Source: an uncultured Clostridia bacterium
GTDB lineage: Bacteria > Bacillota > Clostridia > Christensenellales > Borkfalkiaceae
Assembly: GCA_934271275.1 (NCBI GenBank)
Contig: CAKQRD010000002.1
Coordinates: forward strand, 1-64,000
DNA: 64,000 nucleotides
Direction of reading: 5' to 3'
Shown: one piece after another, positions 22,145-31,841 of the stretch
Numbering within the stretch: the first letter of the stretch is position 1
Layout: each line of letters begins with the position of its first letter
Position numbers and translations under genes: made by a program
The notes under the pieces: model-generated
Database searches by the model: none
The model's input: only the letters and a program-made list of their open reading frames with translations
What the model was told of the DNA's origin: nothing

Positions 22145-23395
22145 TTATCTCTTTTCTACGAGAACCTTTTTAAGCTTTGCAAATCTCGGAAGTCCGTCCT
22201 CTTTGGGAGCGTTGGCTTCGCCCTGAATAAGCGGAAGCGCGTATTTTACAAACTCTTCGGAAATACCCGTGCCGTTATTAGTAATCCATTCCTGCGGAAC
22301 GGTTTTTTCTGTATTTGCGGCAAGTTCCAAGGGAAGAAGTTCGTATTCGCAAACGTACTTATCGCCCTCTTTTCGCTTGTAGCAAACCATTTTGTCGGTT
22401 TCTCCGCCGACAGCCGCCTTAACTGCCTGTTTGCCCGCCTCAAAGGTTTCTTCAATATCGGTCTTGCTTGCGCAGTGCGCCGCGCATCTCTGCATAAGCG
22501 AAAGTTCGATAGCGCGGGTTTTGATTCCCGTCTTTTCTTTTACGATATTTGCGAGGTTTGCCGCTACGCCGCCGAGTTGCGCGTGACCGAAGCTGTCTCT
22601 CGCGCCCGCCTTGCCGAGAACTTCGCCGATGAGCGTGCCGTTCTTGTCGTGAATACCTTCCGATACGCAGACGATACACTTATTGTTGTTCTTCGCGCAG
22701 ACCGCTTTTACGTCCTCTACGAACTTATCCACGTCGAAATCGGTTTCGGGAAGATAAATAAGGTCCGCGCCGTAGCCCTTGCTGTTTGCGAGAGCCGCCG
22801 AAGCCGTAAGCCAACCGGCGTTTCTGCCCATAGCTTCTATTATGCAGATCATACCCGTGTCGTAAACCTTTGCGTCGAGGTTGATTTCCATAATAGTGGT
22901 CGCGATGAATTTTGCCGCGCTTGCAAAACCGGGGCAATGGTCCGTACCGTAAAGGTCGTTATCTATGGTCTTGGGAACGCCGATAACGTTTATGTCGTAA
23001 CCGGATTTCGCCATATACTTGCTTATTTTGTTGCATGTATCCATACTATCGTTGCCGCCGTTATAGAAGAAATATCTTACGTCGTATTTCTTGAATACTT
23101 CGAGGATTCTCTTGTAATCGGTGTCGTCTACGGAAGCGTCTTTAAGTTTATATCTTACAGAACCCAAAGCGGAAGAAGGCGTATGCTTCAAAAGTTCAAG
23201 CTCCTTCATATCCTCTTTAGATATATCGTAAAACTCTTCGTTAAGAATACCCTTGATACCGTGCGCCGCGCCGTATACCGCGGTGATATTCTTTTGTTTG
23301 AGACCTTCGATAAATACGCCAGCCGCGCTTGCGTTGATTACCGAGGTAGGTCCGCCGGATTGCGCGAACATAAGCGCGCCTTTCAATCCTTTCAT
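22145..23395 (-). CDS. pfp: Pyrophosphate-dependent 6-phosphofructokinase
   Basis: 416 residues. Phosphorylates fructose 6-phosphate with pyrophosphate instead of ATP, reversibly. The two specificity residues point to PPi: Asp in YNGGNDSMDT (Gly in ATP enzymes) and Lys in GVPKTIDND (Gly in ATP enzymes). Also seen: MGRNAGWLTA and a phosphate-binding N-terminus SGGPTSVINAS. The length and the C-terminal extension fit the PPi-PFK group found in clostridia. It lies 83 bases after an ATP-type PFK gene on the same strand, so both may be on one message. Confidence 0.95.
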   Translation of the reverse strand: MKGLKGALMFAQSGGPTSVINASAAGVFIEGLKQKNITAVYGAAHGIKGILNEEFYDISKEDMKELELLKHTPSSALGSVRYKLKDASVDDTDYKRILEVFKKYDVRYFFYNGGNDSMDTCNKISKYMAKSGYDINVIGVPKTIDNDLYGTDHCPGFASAAKFIATTIMEINLDAKVYDTGMICIIEAMGRNAGWLTASAALANSKGYGADLIYLPETDFDVDKFVEDVKAVCAKNNNKCIVCVSEGIHDKNGTLIGEVLGKAGARDSFGHAQLGGVAANLANIVKEKTGIKTRAIELSLMQRCAAHCASKTDIEETFEAGKQAVKAAVGGETDKMVCYKRKEGDKYVCEYELLPLELAANTEKTVPQEWITNNGTGISEEFVKYALPLIQGEANAPKEDGLPRFAKLKKVLVEKR

Positions 23396-23478
23396 TGTTT
23401 TTCTCCTTTGCTTTATATATTTTTTATTTTTTTGCTTGTTTGTCGGTTTTAAGCCGTATGTTTTGTTCCGTATAAAAA

Positions 23479-24441
23479 TTACAGACTTAAAACGTGCGCT
23501 ATGTCGTAAAGCTCTTTATCGAAATTCTTTTCGGCGGTAGCGACTTCCGCGAACGGAACGGTAACGACTTCGTTTTTGCGGATACCTATCGCCACGCTTT
23601 CCGAATCGTTCATCAAAAGCTCCACAGCCTTTGCGCCGAAACGAGCCGCCAGAATTCTGTCCTGCATACTCGGCGAGCCGCCGCGCTGAATGTACCCGAA
23701 GTTGGTAACTTTCACGTTAATTCCGCTCTTTTCCTGTATCTTTTCCGCTATCTCGTCGCGATTACCCGCGCCTTCCGCAAGGATTATCATATTAGAAGTT
23801 TTGCCGCGCAAATAACTTTTCTTGATAGATTTTGCTATTTCGTCGAGATTATACGGTATTTCGGGAACGAGAACGTATTCCGCGCCGCCCGCGACGCCCG
23901 CGTAAAGCGCTATATCGCCGCAATGTCTGCCCATAACTTCCAAAAGGCATACCCTGTCGTGCGAGTGCATGGTATCGCGAAGATTGCTTATCGCCCACAA
24001 AACGGTGTTTACGGCGGTATCAAACCCGACCGTATAATCGGTATACGCAAGGTCGTTGTCGATAGTTCCGGGGATTCCCATAACTTTTATGCCGAAGTTG
24101 TCGCTTAAATCCTTCGCGCCGCGGAACGTTCCGTCGCCGCCGATTACCACGAGTCCTTCTATTCCGTAAGCGGAGAGCGCGTCTACAGCCTGCTTCTGCA
24201 CTTCTGTATCCTTAAATTCGGGGCATCTTGCCGTTCTTAAAAACGTGCCGCCCCTGTGAATCATATCGGAAACCGAACGCGAGCCGAGACGGGACATCTC
24301 GCCTTTTATAAGCCCCGCGTAACCGCGTTCCACTCCGTATATATCTATATTGTTGTAAAGAGCCGTACGAACTACGGATCTTATGCAAGCGTTCATTCCG
24401 GGCGCGTCGCCGCCGCTCGTCAATACCGCGATCCTTTTCAT
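23479..24441 (-). CDS. pfkA: ATP-dependent 6-phosphofructokinase
   Basis: 320 residues, the length of bacterial PfkA. Commits sugar to glycolysis. Seen: TSGGDAPGMNACIR, the ATP-type Gly in VIGGDGTFRGA, the catalytic Asp in GIPGTIDNDLAYTDYTVGFD, LEVMGRHCGDIAL, and GYIQRGGSPSMQDR near the C-terminus with an effector-site arginine. GAGG lies ahead of the ATG. The pair dnaE-pfkA is the conserved Gram-positive order; pyruvate kinase, often next, is replaced by pfp. A -10 with extended TG (TGGTACAAT, 24485-24493) could give it its own promoter. Confidence 0.97.
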   Translation of the reverse strand: MKRIAVLTSGGDAPGMNACIRSVVRTALYNNIDIYGVERGYAGLIKGEMSRLGSRSVSDMIHRGGTFLRTARCPEFKDTEVQKQAVDALSAYGIEGLVVIGGDGTFRGAKDLSDNFGIKVMGIPGTIDNDLAYTDYTVGFDTAVNTVLWAISNLRDTMHSHDRVCLLEVMGRHCGDIALYAGVAGGAEYVLVPEIPYNLDEIAKSIKKSYLRGKTSNMIILAEGAGNRDEIAEKIQEKSGINVKVTNFGYIQRGGSPSMQDRILAARFGAKAVELLMNDSESVAIGIRKNEVVTVPFAEVATAEKNFDKELYDIAHVLSL

Positions 24442-24484
24442 ATCTGATACCTCTTTTGATTTTTTATCTTCTTCATTCCGAAAT

Positions 24485-24493
24485 ATTGTACCA
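24485..24493 (-). promoter_or_regulatory. Possible extended -10 promoter of pfkA
   Basis: Minus-strand TGGTACAAT, an extended -10 with no good -35 at 17 bases. It lies in the 88-base gap between dnaE and pfkA and could drive pfkA-pfp apart from dnaE. Confidence 0.5.
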
Positions 24494-24529
24494 CATTTTA
24501 TTTAAAAAGGCTATTTTTTTACAAAGCTT

Positions 24530-27500
24530 TTAGTGCTTTTTCAAGAAAAAAATTACGTTATCTTTTCCGAGTTTTCCAGTCAGCTCGCTGACAAGCCCCC
24601 CGCAACGGCGAACGGAAACGTGCGCGTCGTATTTTTTGCCGTTCATCGCGACTATTACGGGTATATCTCCGACGTAAGATTCCGCTATATCCAGAACTTC
24701 GTTCAGTTCGCCTTCTTTGCCTTCGGGAATAACAAGCCCCAGATACTCCTGCTCCGCGGGTGCGGCGTGACTTTCGGAAGGTTCTTTTATTTCGAGCCTG
24801 GTTATTCCGTCCGCAAGAATGGTTGGTTTACCGTCTTTTATCTGCGTTTTGCCCGTTATTTTTACTATTTCTTCGTTGTTTATGACGGCTTTCGCCTTCT
24901 CGAATACCTTCGGAAAAGCAACTACTTCTATACTGCCGTAAACGTCTTCTACCGTGATGAACGCCATAACCTGTCCGCTCTTTGTGGTAAGTCTTTTATA
25001 TTCGGAAATTATACCGCCCATGGCGATTTGCTCGCCGTCTTTGATTTCGGTATATACCCTTTCTCCTTCCTCGTCCTCTTCGTAATATTCCGTAAGTCCC
25101 GTATTGAACGAAAACTTTGAAAATTGCTCCTTATAGTCTTCGAGCGGATGTCCCGAAAGGTACACTCCGACGACCGCCTTTTCGTTTATAAGCTTTTCTT
25201 TGGAGGAAAATTCGGGCATTTCGGGATAATCTATTTTAAGCCCCTCGTCCTCCTCGAACACCGTGCCGAAAAAGCTTATCTGCATACTGTTTTTCTTTTT
25301 ATTCGCATCCGATACCCTGTCCATATAGTCGGAATAAACCGCCATAAGCACGCTTCTGTTTTTGCCGAACGAGTCGCATGCGCCCGCAAGTATAAGGCTT
25401 TCCACGAGACGTTTGTTTATTCCTATCGGCACGCCGCGGTTTATAAAATCCTCGAAAGAGGTGAACTCGCCGTTCTCAGTACGTTCTTTTATTATATCGT
25501 TGATAACCGCCTGCCCCACGTTCTTTATGCCGACGAGACCGAAACGGATTCCGCCGTCCTCGCACGAAAAGTACGCTTTACTCTTATTTACGTCGGGCGT
25601 TAAAACCTTGTAGTTGTTGCTCTTTAAGTAAGTTAAATATTTAGAAAGCTCGTCGATTTTATCTATTCGGTTATTAAGCAGAGAACAGAAAAATTCCACG
25701 GGGTAATACTTTTTGAGATACGCGGTCTGATAAGCAAGCACAGCGTACGCCGCCGCGTGCGATTTGTTGAACGCGTACCTTGCAAAAGGTTTCATATTAT
25801 CGTAAACGCGTATCGCGACGTCCTCGGGAACGCCCCTTTTTATCGCACCGTCTACGGGTTGCCCCGTATGGTCGTTGATGCCGCCGTAAACGAATATCTC
25901 CTTTTGCTGTTCCATTATCTCGACTTTCTTTTTACCCATCGCCTTACGAACTATGTCCGCGTGTCCCAAGGTAAACCCGCCGAGACTCTGACAAATCTGC
26001 ATAACCTGTTCCTGATAAACGAGTATGCCGTAACTGTTCTTTAAGATAGGTTCGAGAAGCGGGTGGTCGTATTTAATTTCCGCGGGGTTATGCTTGTTCT
26101 TTATGTACTGCGGAATAGAATCCATAGGTCCCGGTCTGTAAAGCGAAATACCTGCGATAATATCTTCAAACGTGGTCGGTTTCAGGTCTTTCATGAATCG
26201 CTTCATACCCGGACTTTCAAGCTGGAACACCCCGTCCGTTTCTCCCGAACCGATAAGGTCGTAAGTACCTTTATCCTCATAACCCAAAACGTGGAAATCG
26301 AGGTCTACGCCGAAATCTTCTTTCGCGTACTGACACGCGAGCTGAACGTCGGTAAGCGTGCGAAGTCCCAAGAAGTCCATTTTGAGCATTCCGAGGGCTT
26401 CTACCTCTATCATATCGAACTGCGTGGTTATATCCTCGCCGTTCCTTTGAAGCGGAACGTTATCCATAATCGGCTTTTCGCATATGACGACGCCCGCCGC
26501 GTGCATACTCGTGTTTCTGGGAAGCCCCTCGCACTTTATCGCCATATCTATGATTTTATGCAGCTCTTCGTCGTTATTATATATGTCGATAAGGTCCGGA
26601 ACGCCTACGTTCGTGCCGTCTTTAAGGAGTTCCATTCCGAGCGACTGCTTTATGGTGGACTTGCCGTCCATAAGCTTCGTCACCTTGTCTACGCTCGAAT
26701 ACGGAACGCGGTATACCCTCGCAACGTCCTTTATCGCCGCTTTACTTGCAAGAGTTCCGAAGGTAACTATCTGCGCGACTCTGTCCGAACCGTATTTTCT
26801 TCTTACGTATTCCACGACCTCGCCGCGGCGCGCGTCGGATATATCTACGTCGAAGTCCGGCATAGATACTCTTTCTCTATTTAAAAATCTCTCGAAAATC
26901 AGATTATAGCGAAGCGGCTCTACGTCGGTTATTCCTATCGAATACGCAACTATACTCGAAACGCCCGAACCTCTGCCCGCTCCAACGGGAATCCCGACGC
27001 TTCTCGCGTAATTGATAAAGTCCCACACTATCAGATAATAGTCGCAAAAGCCCATCGAGCTTATAACGTCGAACTCGTAGTCGAAACGCTCGCGAATTTC
27101 GGGCGTTATCACCGAATAACGCTTTTTAAGTCCGTTTTCCGCAAGATTAAGAAGGTATTCTTTAGGCGTAGTTCCGTCGTCGGGAACGTATTTCGGAATA
27201 AGCGAATTATCCCTTATCGGCTCTCCCTTCGCTGTCAGCGGGAACACTTCTTCCGTTACCTTGTCCGCGATTTTGACGGTGTTTTCCACAGCTTCCGGAA
27301 TATATGAAAAAAGTTCTTTCATTTCCTCCGGGGTTTTGAAATACGACTGATCGCTTTCCATTTTAAGACGAGTGGGATCGTCAAGAGTGGTCTTCATACT
27401 GATGCACATAACGACGTCTTGCATCTCTGCGTCTTCTCTGTCGAGATAATGCACGTCGTTGGTTGCGGCAAGCGGAATACCCGTCTCCCGCGAGAGTTTT

Positions 27501-28060
27501 ACGATAAGCGGATTGATTCGCTTTTGATCTGCAAGTCCGTGGTCTTGTATTTCGAGGTAAAAATCGTCTTTATAAATATCCCGAAGCATTTCCGCGGTAG
27601 CTTTTGCGCCGTCGTAATCGTTTTCCACAAGTTTTTTCTGCACTCTGCCCGCAAGACAGGCGGAAAGACAAATAAGCCCTTCGCTGTATTCGGCAAGGGT
27701 TTTATAGTCTATTCTCGGTTTATAATAAAACCCGTCCACGTACGCTATCGAATCGAGTTTTATAAGGTTTTTATAACCTTTTTTGTTTTTGCAAAGAAGT
27801 ATCAGGTGGTCGTAAGACTGCTTTTCCGTTTTACTCGTATAATCGTCGCAAACGTACATTTCGCAACCGATTATGTATTTTATACCGGCCTTTTTAGCTT
27901 CCTCCGCAAAATACAGCGTGCCGAACATATTGCCGTGGTCGGTTATCGCTACCGCGTCCATACCGCGCTCTTTGCACGCCTTAAAAAGCTTGTCTATGCG
28001 CGTCGCACCGTCGAGCAAGCTGTATTCCGTATGTAAATGTAAGTGTACGAAATCGGACAT
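24530..28060 (-). CDS. dnaE: DNA polymerase III subunit alpha (DnaE)
   Basis: 1176 residues, full length. Chromosomal replicative or lagging-strand polymerase. Domains in order: PHP (HLHTEYSLLDGA, AITDHGNMFG) at 1-260, the polymerase core with GRGSGVSSIVAY and the catalytic aspartates in MPDFDVDISDARR, thumb/fingers with ARYAFNKSHAAAYA, tandem HhH, and an OB fold near 1000-1080 (GGIISEYKRLTTKSGQVMAF). No 3'-5' exonuclease domain is inserted in the PHP region, so this is DnaE, not PolC. It lies between whiA and pfkA, a standard Firmicutes order. Confidence 0.98.
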   Translation of the reverse strand: MSDFVHLHLHTEYSLLDGATRIDKLFKACKERGMDAVAITDHGNMFGTLYFAEEAKKAGIKYIIGCEMYVCDDYTSKTEKQSYDHLILLCKNKKGYKNLIKLDSIAYVDGFYYKPRIDYKTLAEYSEGLICLSACLAGRVQKKLVENDYDGAKATAEMLRDIYKDDFYLEIQDHGLADQKRINPLIVKLSRETGIPLAATNDVHYLDREDAEMQDVVMCISMKTTLDDPTRLKMESDQSYFKTPEEMKELFSYIPEAVENTVKIADKVTEEVFPLTAKGEPIRDNSLIPKYVPDDGTTPKEYLLNLAENGLKKRYSVITPEIRERFDYEFDVISSMGFCDYYLIVWDFINYARSVGIPVGAGRGSGVSSIVAYSIGITDVEPLRYNLIFERFLNRERVSMPDFDVDISDARRGEVVEYVRRKYGSDRVAQIVTFGTLASKAAIKDVARVYRVPYSSVDKVTKLMDGKSTIKQSLGMELLKDGTNVGVPDLIDIYNNDEELHKIIDMAIKCEGLPRNTSMHAAGVVICEKPIMDNVPLQRNGEDITTQFDMIEVEALGMLKMDFLGLRTLTDVQLACQYAKEDFGVDLDFHVLGYEDKGTYDLIGSGETDGVFQLESPGMKRFMKDLKPTTFEDIIAGISLYRPGPMDSIPQYIKNKHNPAEIKYDHPLLEPILKNSYGILVYQEQVMQICQSLGGFTLGHADIVRKAMGKKKVEIMEQQKEIFVYGGINDHTGQPVDGAIKRGVPEDVAIRVYDNMKPFARYAFNKSHAAAYAVLAYQTAYLKKYYPVEFFCSLLNNRIDKIDELSKYLTYLKSNNYKVLTPDVNKSKAYFSCEDGGIRFGLVGIKNVGQAVINDIIKERTENGEFTSFEDFINRGVPIGINKRLVESLILAGACDSFGKNRSVLMAVYSDYMDRVSDANKKKNSMQISFFGTVFEEDEGLKIDYPEMPEFSSKEKLINEKAVVGVYLSGHPLEDYKEQFSKFSFNTGLTEYYEEDEEGERVYTEIKDGEQIAMGGIISEYKRLTTKSGQVMAFITVEDVYGSIEVVAFPKVFEKAKAVINNEEIVKITGKTQIKDGKPTILADGITRLEIKEPSESHAAPAEQEYLGLVIPEGKEGELNEVLDIAESYVGDIPVIVAMNGKKYDAHVSVRRCGGLVSELTGKLGKDNVIFFLKKH

Positions 28061-28094
28061 TTTGTTTTCCTTCGTTATTTTCTTTCGTCTTTTA

Positions 28095-29069
28095 TCAAAT
28101 ATTTCCGTTTTCGGCTTTCGCCTTTTCCGCCGCCGCCGAAATCTTTCTTAATCTGTGATTTAAACAACTTTTCGTTATGTTCAGCCTTTCCGCAAGCTCC
28201 GAAAGGGTATCCTCGGGATATTCCTTTCTCGCTTTCGCGGTCAGCGAAAGTTCGGATTTTAGAGAGGCAAGAACGCCGCTTTTTTCAAGAAATTCTATAT
28301 CCTCCGCAAGCTTTAAAGAGGCTTCCACCTGTCTCGTAACGTTGCCGAGGTCGCAGTTCTTTCTTCTGTTGCTGTCGTTTTTAAGCTCTCTTTCTATCAT
28401 TACGTCCGTAAGTCTTAAAACGGCTACGGGCGCGTGCAGAAACGCTATGAAATCCTTTATCTCTTCCGCGCTTTTAATGTATACGAGATAGCTTTCTTTT
28501 CTCCTCGTTATGCGTGTTTTTATCCCGAAGCCCGCAAGTTTTTCGCTCGTTCTGCCCGCGGGTCGCGGGTGATAAAAAACAAGCTCCAGATGATAGCCCG
28601 TTCCGCTCGCTTCTCCGTTTTCGCCCGCGTTCGGCACGGTACAGCCGCCCGCCGACACGAAAAGCCCTCTTATAAACGAACGAAATTCCTCTTCGCCTTC
28701 AAAGGCTCTTCCGTAAAAATCAAAGCTTAAAGCGTAGCCCTCGGAGCATCTTTCGAGTATTCCCAGCTCCGCGAGTATTTCCGCCGCCCGTTCGCCCGAC
28801 AAGCTCACCGTATAACGGTCCTTTTTGTTGAGTCTGTCCTCTTCGACGGCTATTTCGCGCAGTTCGTAGTTAAAAAGCGACAGGAAATAATCGGAAACGA
28901 GCGCGAGCGTGGTTTCTTCGGACACCGTAAACATCAGTCCCGTTTCGCCGCCCGATTCGTACAGCGCGCCCGAACCGCGTATAAGCCCCGCGAGAAACGC
29001 GCGCTTTAACTGCGGCTCTTTAACGTATTTGCCGAGTATCTCGGTTTTTATCACTTCGCCGAAATTCAA
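28095..29069 (-). CDS. whiA: WhiA, DNA-binding cell-division/sporulation regulator
   Basis: 324 residues. Widespread in Gram-positive bacteria, where it affects division and chromosome segregation and, in actinomycetes, sporulation. The N-terminal part is a degenerate LAGLIDADG homing-endonuclease fold (KRAFLAGLIRGSGAL and RSFIRGLFVSAGGCTVPNAG); the C-terminal part is a helix-turn-helix with YPEDTLSELAERLNITKSCL and NHRLRKI. The start is TTG at 29069, overlapping the stop of the PHP gene as TTGA, with GGGAG upstream inside that gene. Its usual partners rapZ and yvcK are not present here. Confidence 0.95.
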   Translation of the reverse strand: MNFGEVIKTEILGKYVKEPQLKRAFLAGLIRGSGALYESGGETGLMFTVSEETTLALVSDYFLSLFNYELREIAVEEDRLNKKDRYTVSLSGERAAEILAELGILERCSEGYALSFDFYGRAFEGEEEFRSFIRGLFVSAGGCTVPNAGENGEASGTGYHLELVFYHPRPAGRTSEKLAGFGIKTRITRRKESYLVYIKSAEEIKDFIAFLHAPVAVLRLTDVMIERELKNDSNRRKNCDLGNVTRQVEASLKLAEDIEFLEKSGVLASLKSELSLTAKARKEYPEDTLSELAERLNITKSCLNHRLRKISAAAEKAKAENGNI

Positions 29070-29845
29070 CTTCCCGCTCTCCCCTTAAATTTTACGAATC
29101 TGAAATCGGGCGTTCTGCCGTTTATATTGTCTATTCTGTCCTCGGGAATTTCCACGCGGGCAAGAAGCTTTTCCACGAGCGAAATTTCCCCCACCCTTTG
29201 CGGTGTGTGCGCGTCCGAGCCGATTATAAACCGCACGCCCGTCCTCGCGACCTTATATAATTCCTCGTCCGAAAGGTGCGTTTTCTTGGCGTTCAGCTCT
29301 ATATAAGTGCCGTAATCCGCCGCCGCTTTCGCAACCTCCTCCGCGTCCGAAAAACAGCAGTAATTAAGGTGCGTTATCGCGTCCACGGGGTTATTCTTTA
29401 TAACGTTTATATAAGCCTTCGTGTTTTCCTTTATAAGTCTTTCGGAAGGCTTCGGATTCTTTCTCTTCGACAGAAAAAAGTTCGGAATCGCCATAGAAAA
29501 CAGCGCGCGGGGCTTGTACGTAACGAATTTATGCACCCCCGCAAGGTACACGTCGAAATAATCGTACAGCTTTTCTTTGAGGTCGGTTTCCCCTTCCGTG
29601 CCGACGAAATTCGATTCTATCCCGAGAAGCGTTCTCACTCCCGTTTCCTCGGAAGCCTCCGCGCAGAGCCTTTTCATATCGTTAAGACACCCTTTTGTCA
29701 GCCCGAATACAGGGTGCGCGAAGCCGTGGTCGGAAATTCCTATTTCCTTTAACCCCTTTTCTTTCGCGGCAAGCGCGTTTTCTTTTATCGTTCCCTTGCC
29801 GTGGGAAAATATCGTGTGCGTATGATAATCGCCGGTTAAAATCAT
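29066..29845 (-). CDS. PHP-domain phosphoesterase/hydrolase
   Basis: 259 residues, one PHP domain. Metal-binding motifs: GDYHTHTIFSHGKGT, ISDHGFAHP, GIESNF, AGVHKF, THLNYCC and GSDAHTP, a full set for a trinuclear site. Such proteins are histidinol-phosphatase- or YcdX-like; no his genes lie nearby, so histidinol phosphate is only one option. The gene directly follows murB without a gap and overlaps whiA by four bases, so the three are translated together. The arrangement murB-PHP-(rapZ-yvcK)-whiA is common in clostridia, which supports a link to envelope or sugar signalling rather than histidine. Confidence 0.85.
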   Translation of the reverse strand: MILTGDYHTHTIFSHGKGTIKENALAAKEKGLKEIGISDHGFAHPVFGLTKGCLNDMKRLCAEASEETGVRTLLGIESNFVGTEGETDLKEKLYDYFDVYLAGVHKFVTYKPRALFSMAIPNFFLSKRKNPKPSERLIKENTKAYINVIKNNPVDAITHLNYCCFSDAEEVAKAAADYGTYIELNAKKTHLSDEELYKVARTGVRFIIGSDAHTPQRVGEISLVEKLLARVEIPEDRIDNINGRTPDFRFVKFKGRAGS

Positions 29846-30760
29846 CTAAAACTCCCCGACGTATTCCACCTCTTCCGAAAGCTTTACGCCGAATTTTTCG
29901 TATACCCTTGTTTTTATCCCTTCTATAAGCGTTTTAACCTCTTTTGCCGTGGCGGAAGAGGAAAGCGTTATAAAATTCGCGTGTTTATCGGATACGCTCG
30001 CGCCGCCGAAAGAAAAGCCTTTAAGCCCCGCCTTTTCTATTATCGCGCCCGCGCCGAGCCGTTTTATTTCTTCGCATTTAACCCTTTGCGGGTTTTTAAA
30101 GGTCGAACCGAAGCTTCTGCCCTGCGGCTGCTTCGCCCGCCTTAACGAGATGAATTCCGCCCGCCGTTTTTCTATTTCGGAGGGTTTTGCGGAATAGAGT
30201 CCGAAGGTCGCCGCAACGACCGTTTCTCCTTTTTTGAGTCCGCTTTTTCTGTACCCGAAAGAGAGTTCTTCCGCCTTGCGCTTTTCTATTTTTCCGTCCG
30301 TCAGAACTTCCGCCGAAACTAGTATATCCGAAACGCTTTTTCCGAACGCGCCCGCGTTGGTTTTTATCGCGCCGCCGACCGTCCCCGGAATACCGACGAG
30401 TTCTTCTGCGCCGCCGAGTCCCAGACGGAGCGCGAATTGCGTTAAAGCCGACAAGGTAAGCCCCGCGCCGACCCGAAGCCCGTCCTTCGTAATAAACGCG
30501 TCTTTAAGCCGCGCCGCGGAGATTATAAGTCCGTCGAAGCCTTCGTCCGAAACGAGCAGATTGCTGCCGTTGCCGACGACTTTGCATTTTGCCGCGTGCC
30601 GTTTTGCGGCGTTTAGCGCGGAGGAGAGAGAATATAAGCTTTCCGCTTCCGCATAGATGCGAGCGTTGCCGCCGAGTCCTGCGGTCGTGTGTTTTTTCAT
30701 AGGTTCTTCTCTTTTAAGGGCGAGTCCTTCTATACCCGCAAGCTCTTCGAGAAAATCCAT
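29846..30760 (-). CDS. murB: UDP-N-acetylenolpyruvoylglucosamine reductase
   Basis: 304 residues, normal for the Gram-positive (type II) form. NADPH- and FAD-dependent; makes UDP-N-acetylmuramate for peptidoglycan. Seen: KKHTTAGLGGNARIY at the FAD site, VVGNGSNLLVSDEGFDGLII, VGIPGTVGGAIKTNAGAFG, the catalytic region SFGYRKSGL, GSTFKNPQ with the proton-donor serine, and AGLKGFSFGGASVSDKHANF with the C-terminal Glu in KLSEEVEYVG. First gene of the murB-PHP-whiA set. Confidence 0.97.
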   Translation of the reverse strand: MDFLEELAGIEGLALKREEPMKKHTTAGLGGNARIYAEAESLYSLSSALNAAKRHAAKCKVVGNGSNLLVSDEGFDGLIISAARLKDAFITKDGLRVGAGLTLSALTQFALRLGLGGAEELVGIPGTVGGAIKTNAGAFGKSVSDILVSAEVLTDGKIEKRKAEELSFGYRKSGLKKGETVVAATFGLYSAKPSEIEKRRAEFISLRRAKQPQGRSFGSTFKNPQRVKCEEIKRLGAGAIIEKAGLKGFSFGGASVSDKHANFITLSSSATAKEVKTLIEGIKTRVYEKFGVKLSEEVEYVGEF

Positions 30761-30806
30761 AAAACTCCTTTTATCATTCTACTATATTTTTCGTTTTTTT
30801 TCAAGG

Positions 30807-31841
30807 CTACGCGAGAAAATTTTTTATTTTATGCAAATCCTTTTCGTTCCCCGTTGCGGCGGAGTGAGACAAAGCCTTCAATTCCGCATAGCTTTTCCCG
30901 TCGATAAAAAACGGAACGGTCGAAGCCGCGCATATTTTCTGCATTTCGGTAAGGGCTTCGCTCTCCTGCTCCGCTCTTAACAAAGTCGAAAACATACATA
31001 TTTTACCGAGCGTTTTCTGCACGCTTTCATTTAAAAGATATTCTATAAACCGCTCGGCATAAACGGACTTTTCGGGCGACAAAGAGGTCAGCGAAATATA
31101 CTGATAAAGGTCGTTATACCCCGATAGCGGATAGATTTTAAAGCTCGTTTCGCGGCGAGTAAGCCGCACGACGTCTCTTTGCGTTCCCAGAAAATACCGC
31201 GTTTTGCCTTCCGTAAACCTGACGTAAGCCTCCATAGGCGAAAGAATTTCCGCTGACTTTATTTTTAATCCCGAAAGCGCGGCGGCGCAAAGCGGCGCGG
31301 TATGCTCTCCCTCGGAGACGAGAAGCGTTTCTTCCGATAAGTCCGGCAATTCGGTTTTGGATTTCGTTTGCCCCGTCCGTTCGCTTTTTGCAGAAGGATT
31401 TTCTATTAAAACGTAACCGCCCCTGCACCAAGGAACGGCATAAACGTCGTCGCCTATTCTGCCGCCTGAAAACTCCGAAGACGAACCTTTTATCGAAAGC
31501 TTTTTCGCGCCCGTCACGGGAAAGCCCGTTCCGTAAGACACGGCGTCGGGCGTTTCTCCTTTACCGAACGCCTCTTTCGCGCTTTCTTCCGTATGAGTTA
31601 TTACCATAACGAGAACGCCGTTTTCTTTTCTCTCATAGCCGCGCGCCGCGGATAAAAGAAAATTTTTTCTCGAACCCGTTCCGCCCTCGAACGTATCTAT
31701 CTGCCAGACGGTTATAACGCCTTTATACGGCTTTTCTTCCGCAAAACTCTTCTTTTCGGAAATTTTATTCGCGCCGAAAAACGCGGTAAAAAGTATCGCC
31801 GCGGCAAGAACCGCGCCCGATAATATTCTTAACGGCTTCAT
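30807..31841 (-). CDS. Exported solute-binding-like protein
   Basis: 344 residues. An N-terminal hydrophobic stretch (about 5-25, LSGAVLAAAILFTAFFGANK) is a signal peptide or anchor; no lipobox Cys is present. After it, ITVWQIDTFEGGTGSRKNFL resembles the first strand of extracellular sugar-binding proteins of ABC transporters, and DDVYAVPWCRGGYVLIENP matches their substrate-lobe segment. It is shorter than typical (~420), and no permease genes lie nearby, so transport is doubtful; it may act in sensing or as an orphan receptor. It precedes murB by 46 bases on the same strand. Function not assigned. Confidence 0.7.
   Translation of the reverse strand: MKPLRILSGAVLAAAILFTAFFGANKISEKKSFAEEKPYKGVITVWQIDTFEGGTGSRKNFLLSAARGYERKENGVLVMVITHTEESAKEAFGKGETPDAVSYGTGFPVTGAKKLSIKGSSSEFSGGRIGDDVYAVPWCRGGYVLIENPSAKSERTGQTKSKTELPDLSEETLLVSEGEHTAPLCAAALSGLKIKSAEILSPMEAYVRFTEGKTRYFLGTQRDVVRLTRRETSFKIYPLSGYNDLYQYISLTSLSPEKSVYAERFIEYLLNESVQKTLGKICMFSTLLRAEQESEALTEMQKICAASTVPFFIDGKSYAELKALSHSAATGNEKDLHKIKNFLA

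Noticed and set aside
22127..23452. 441-codon open frame on the plus strand
   Set aside because: Exactly antisense to pfp; no motif.
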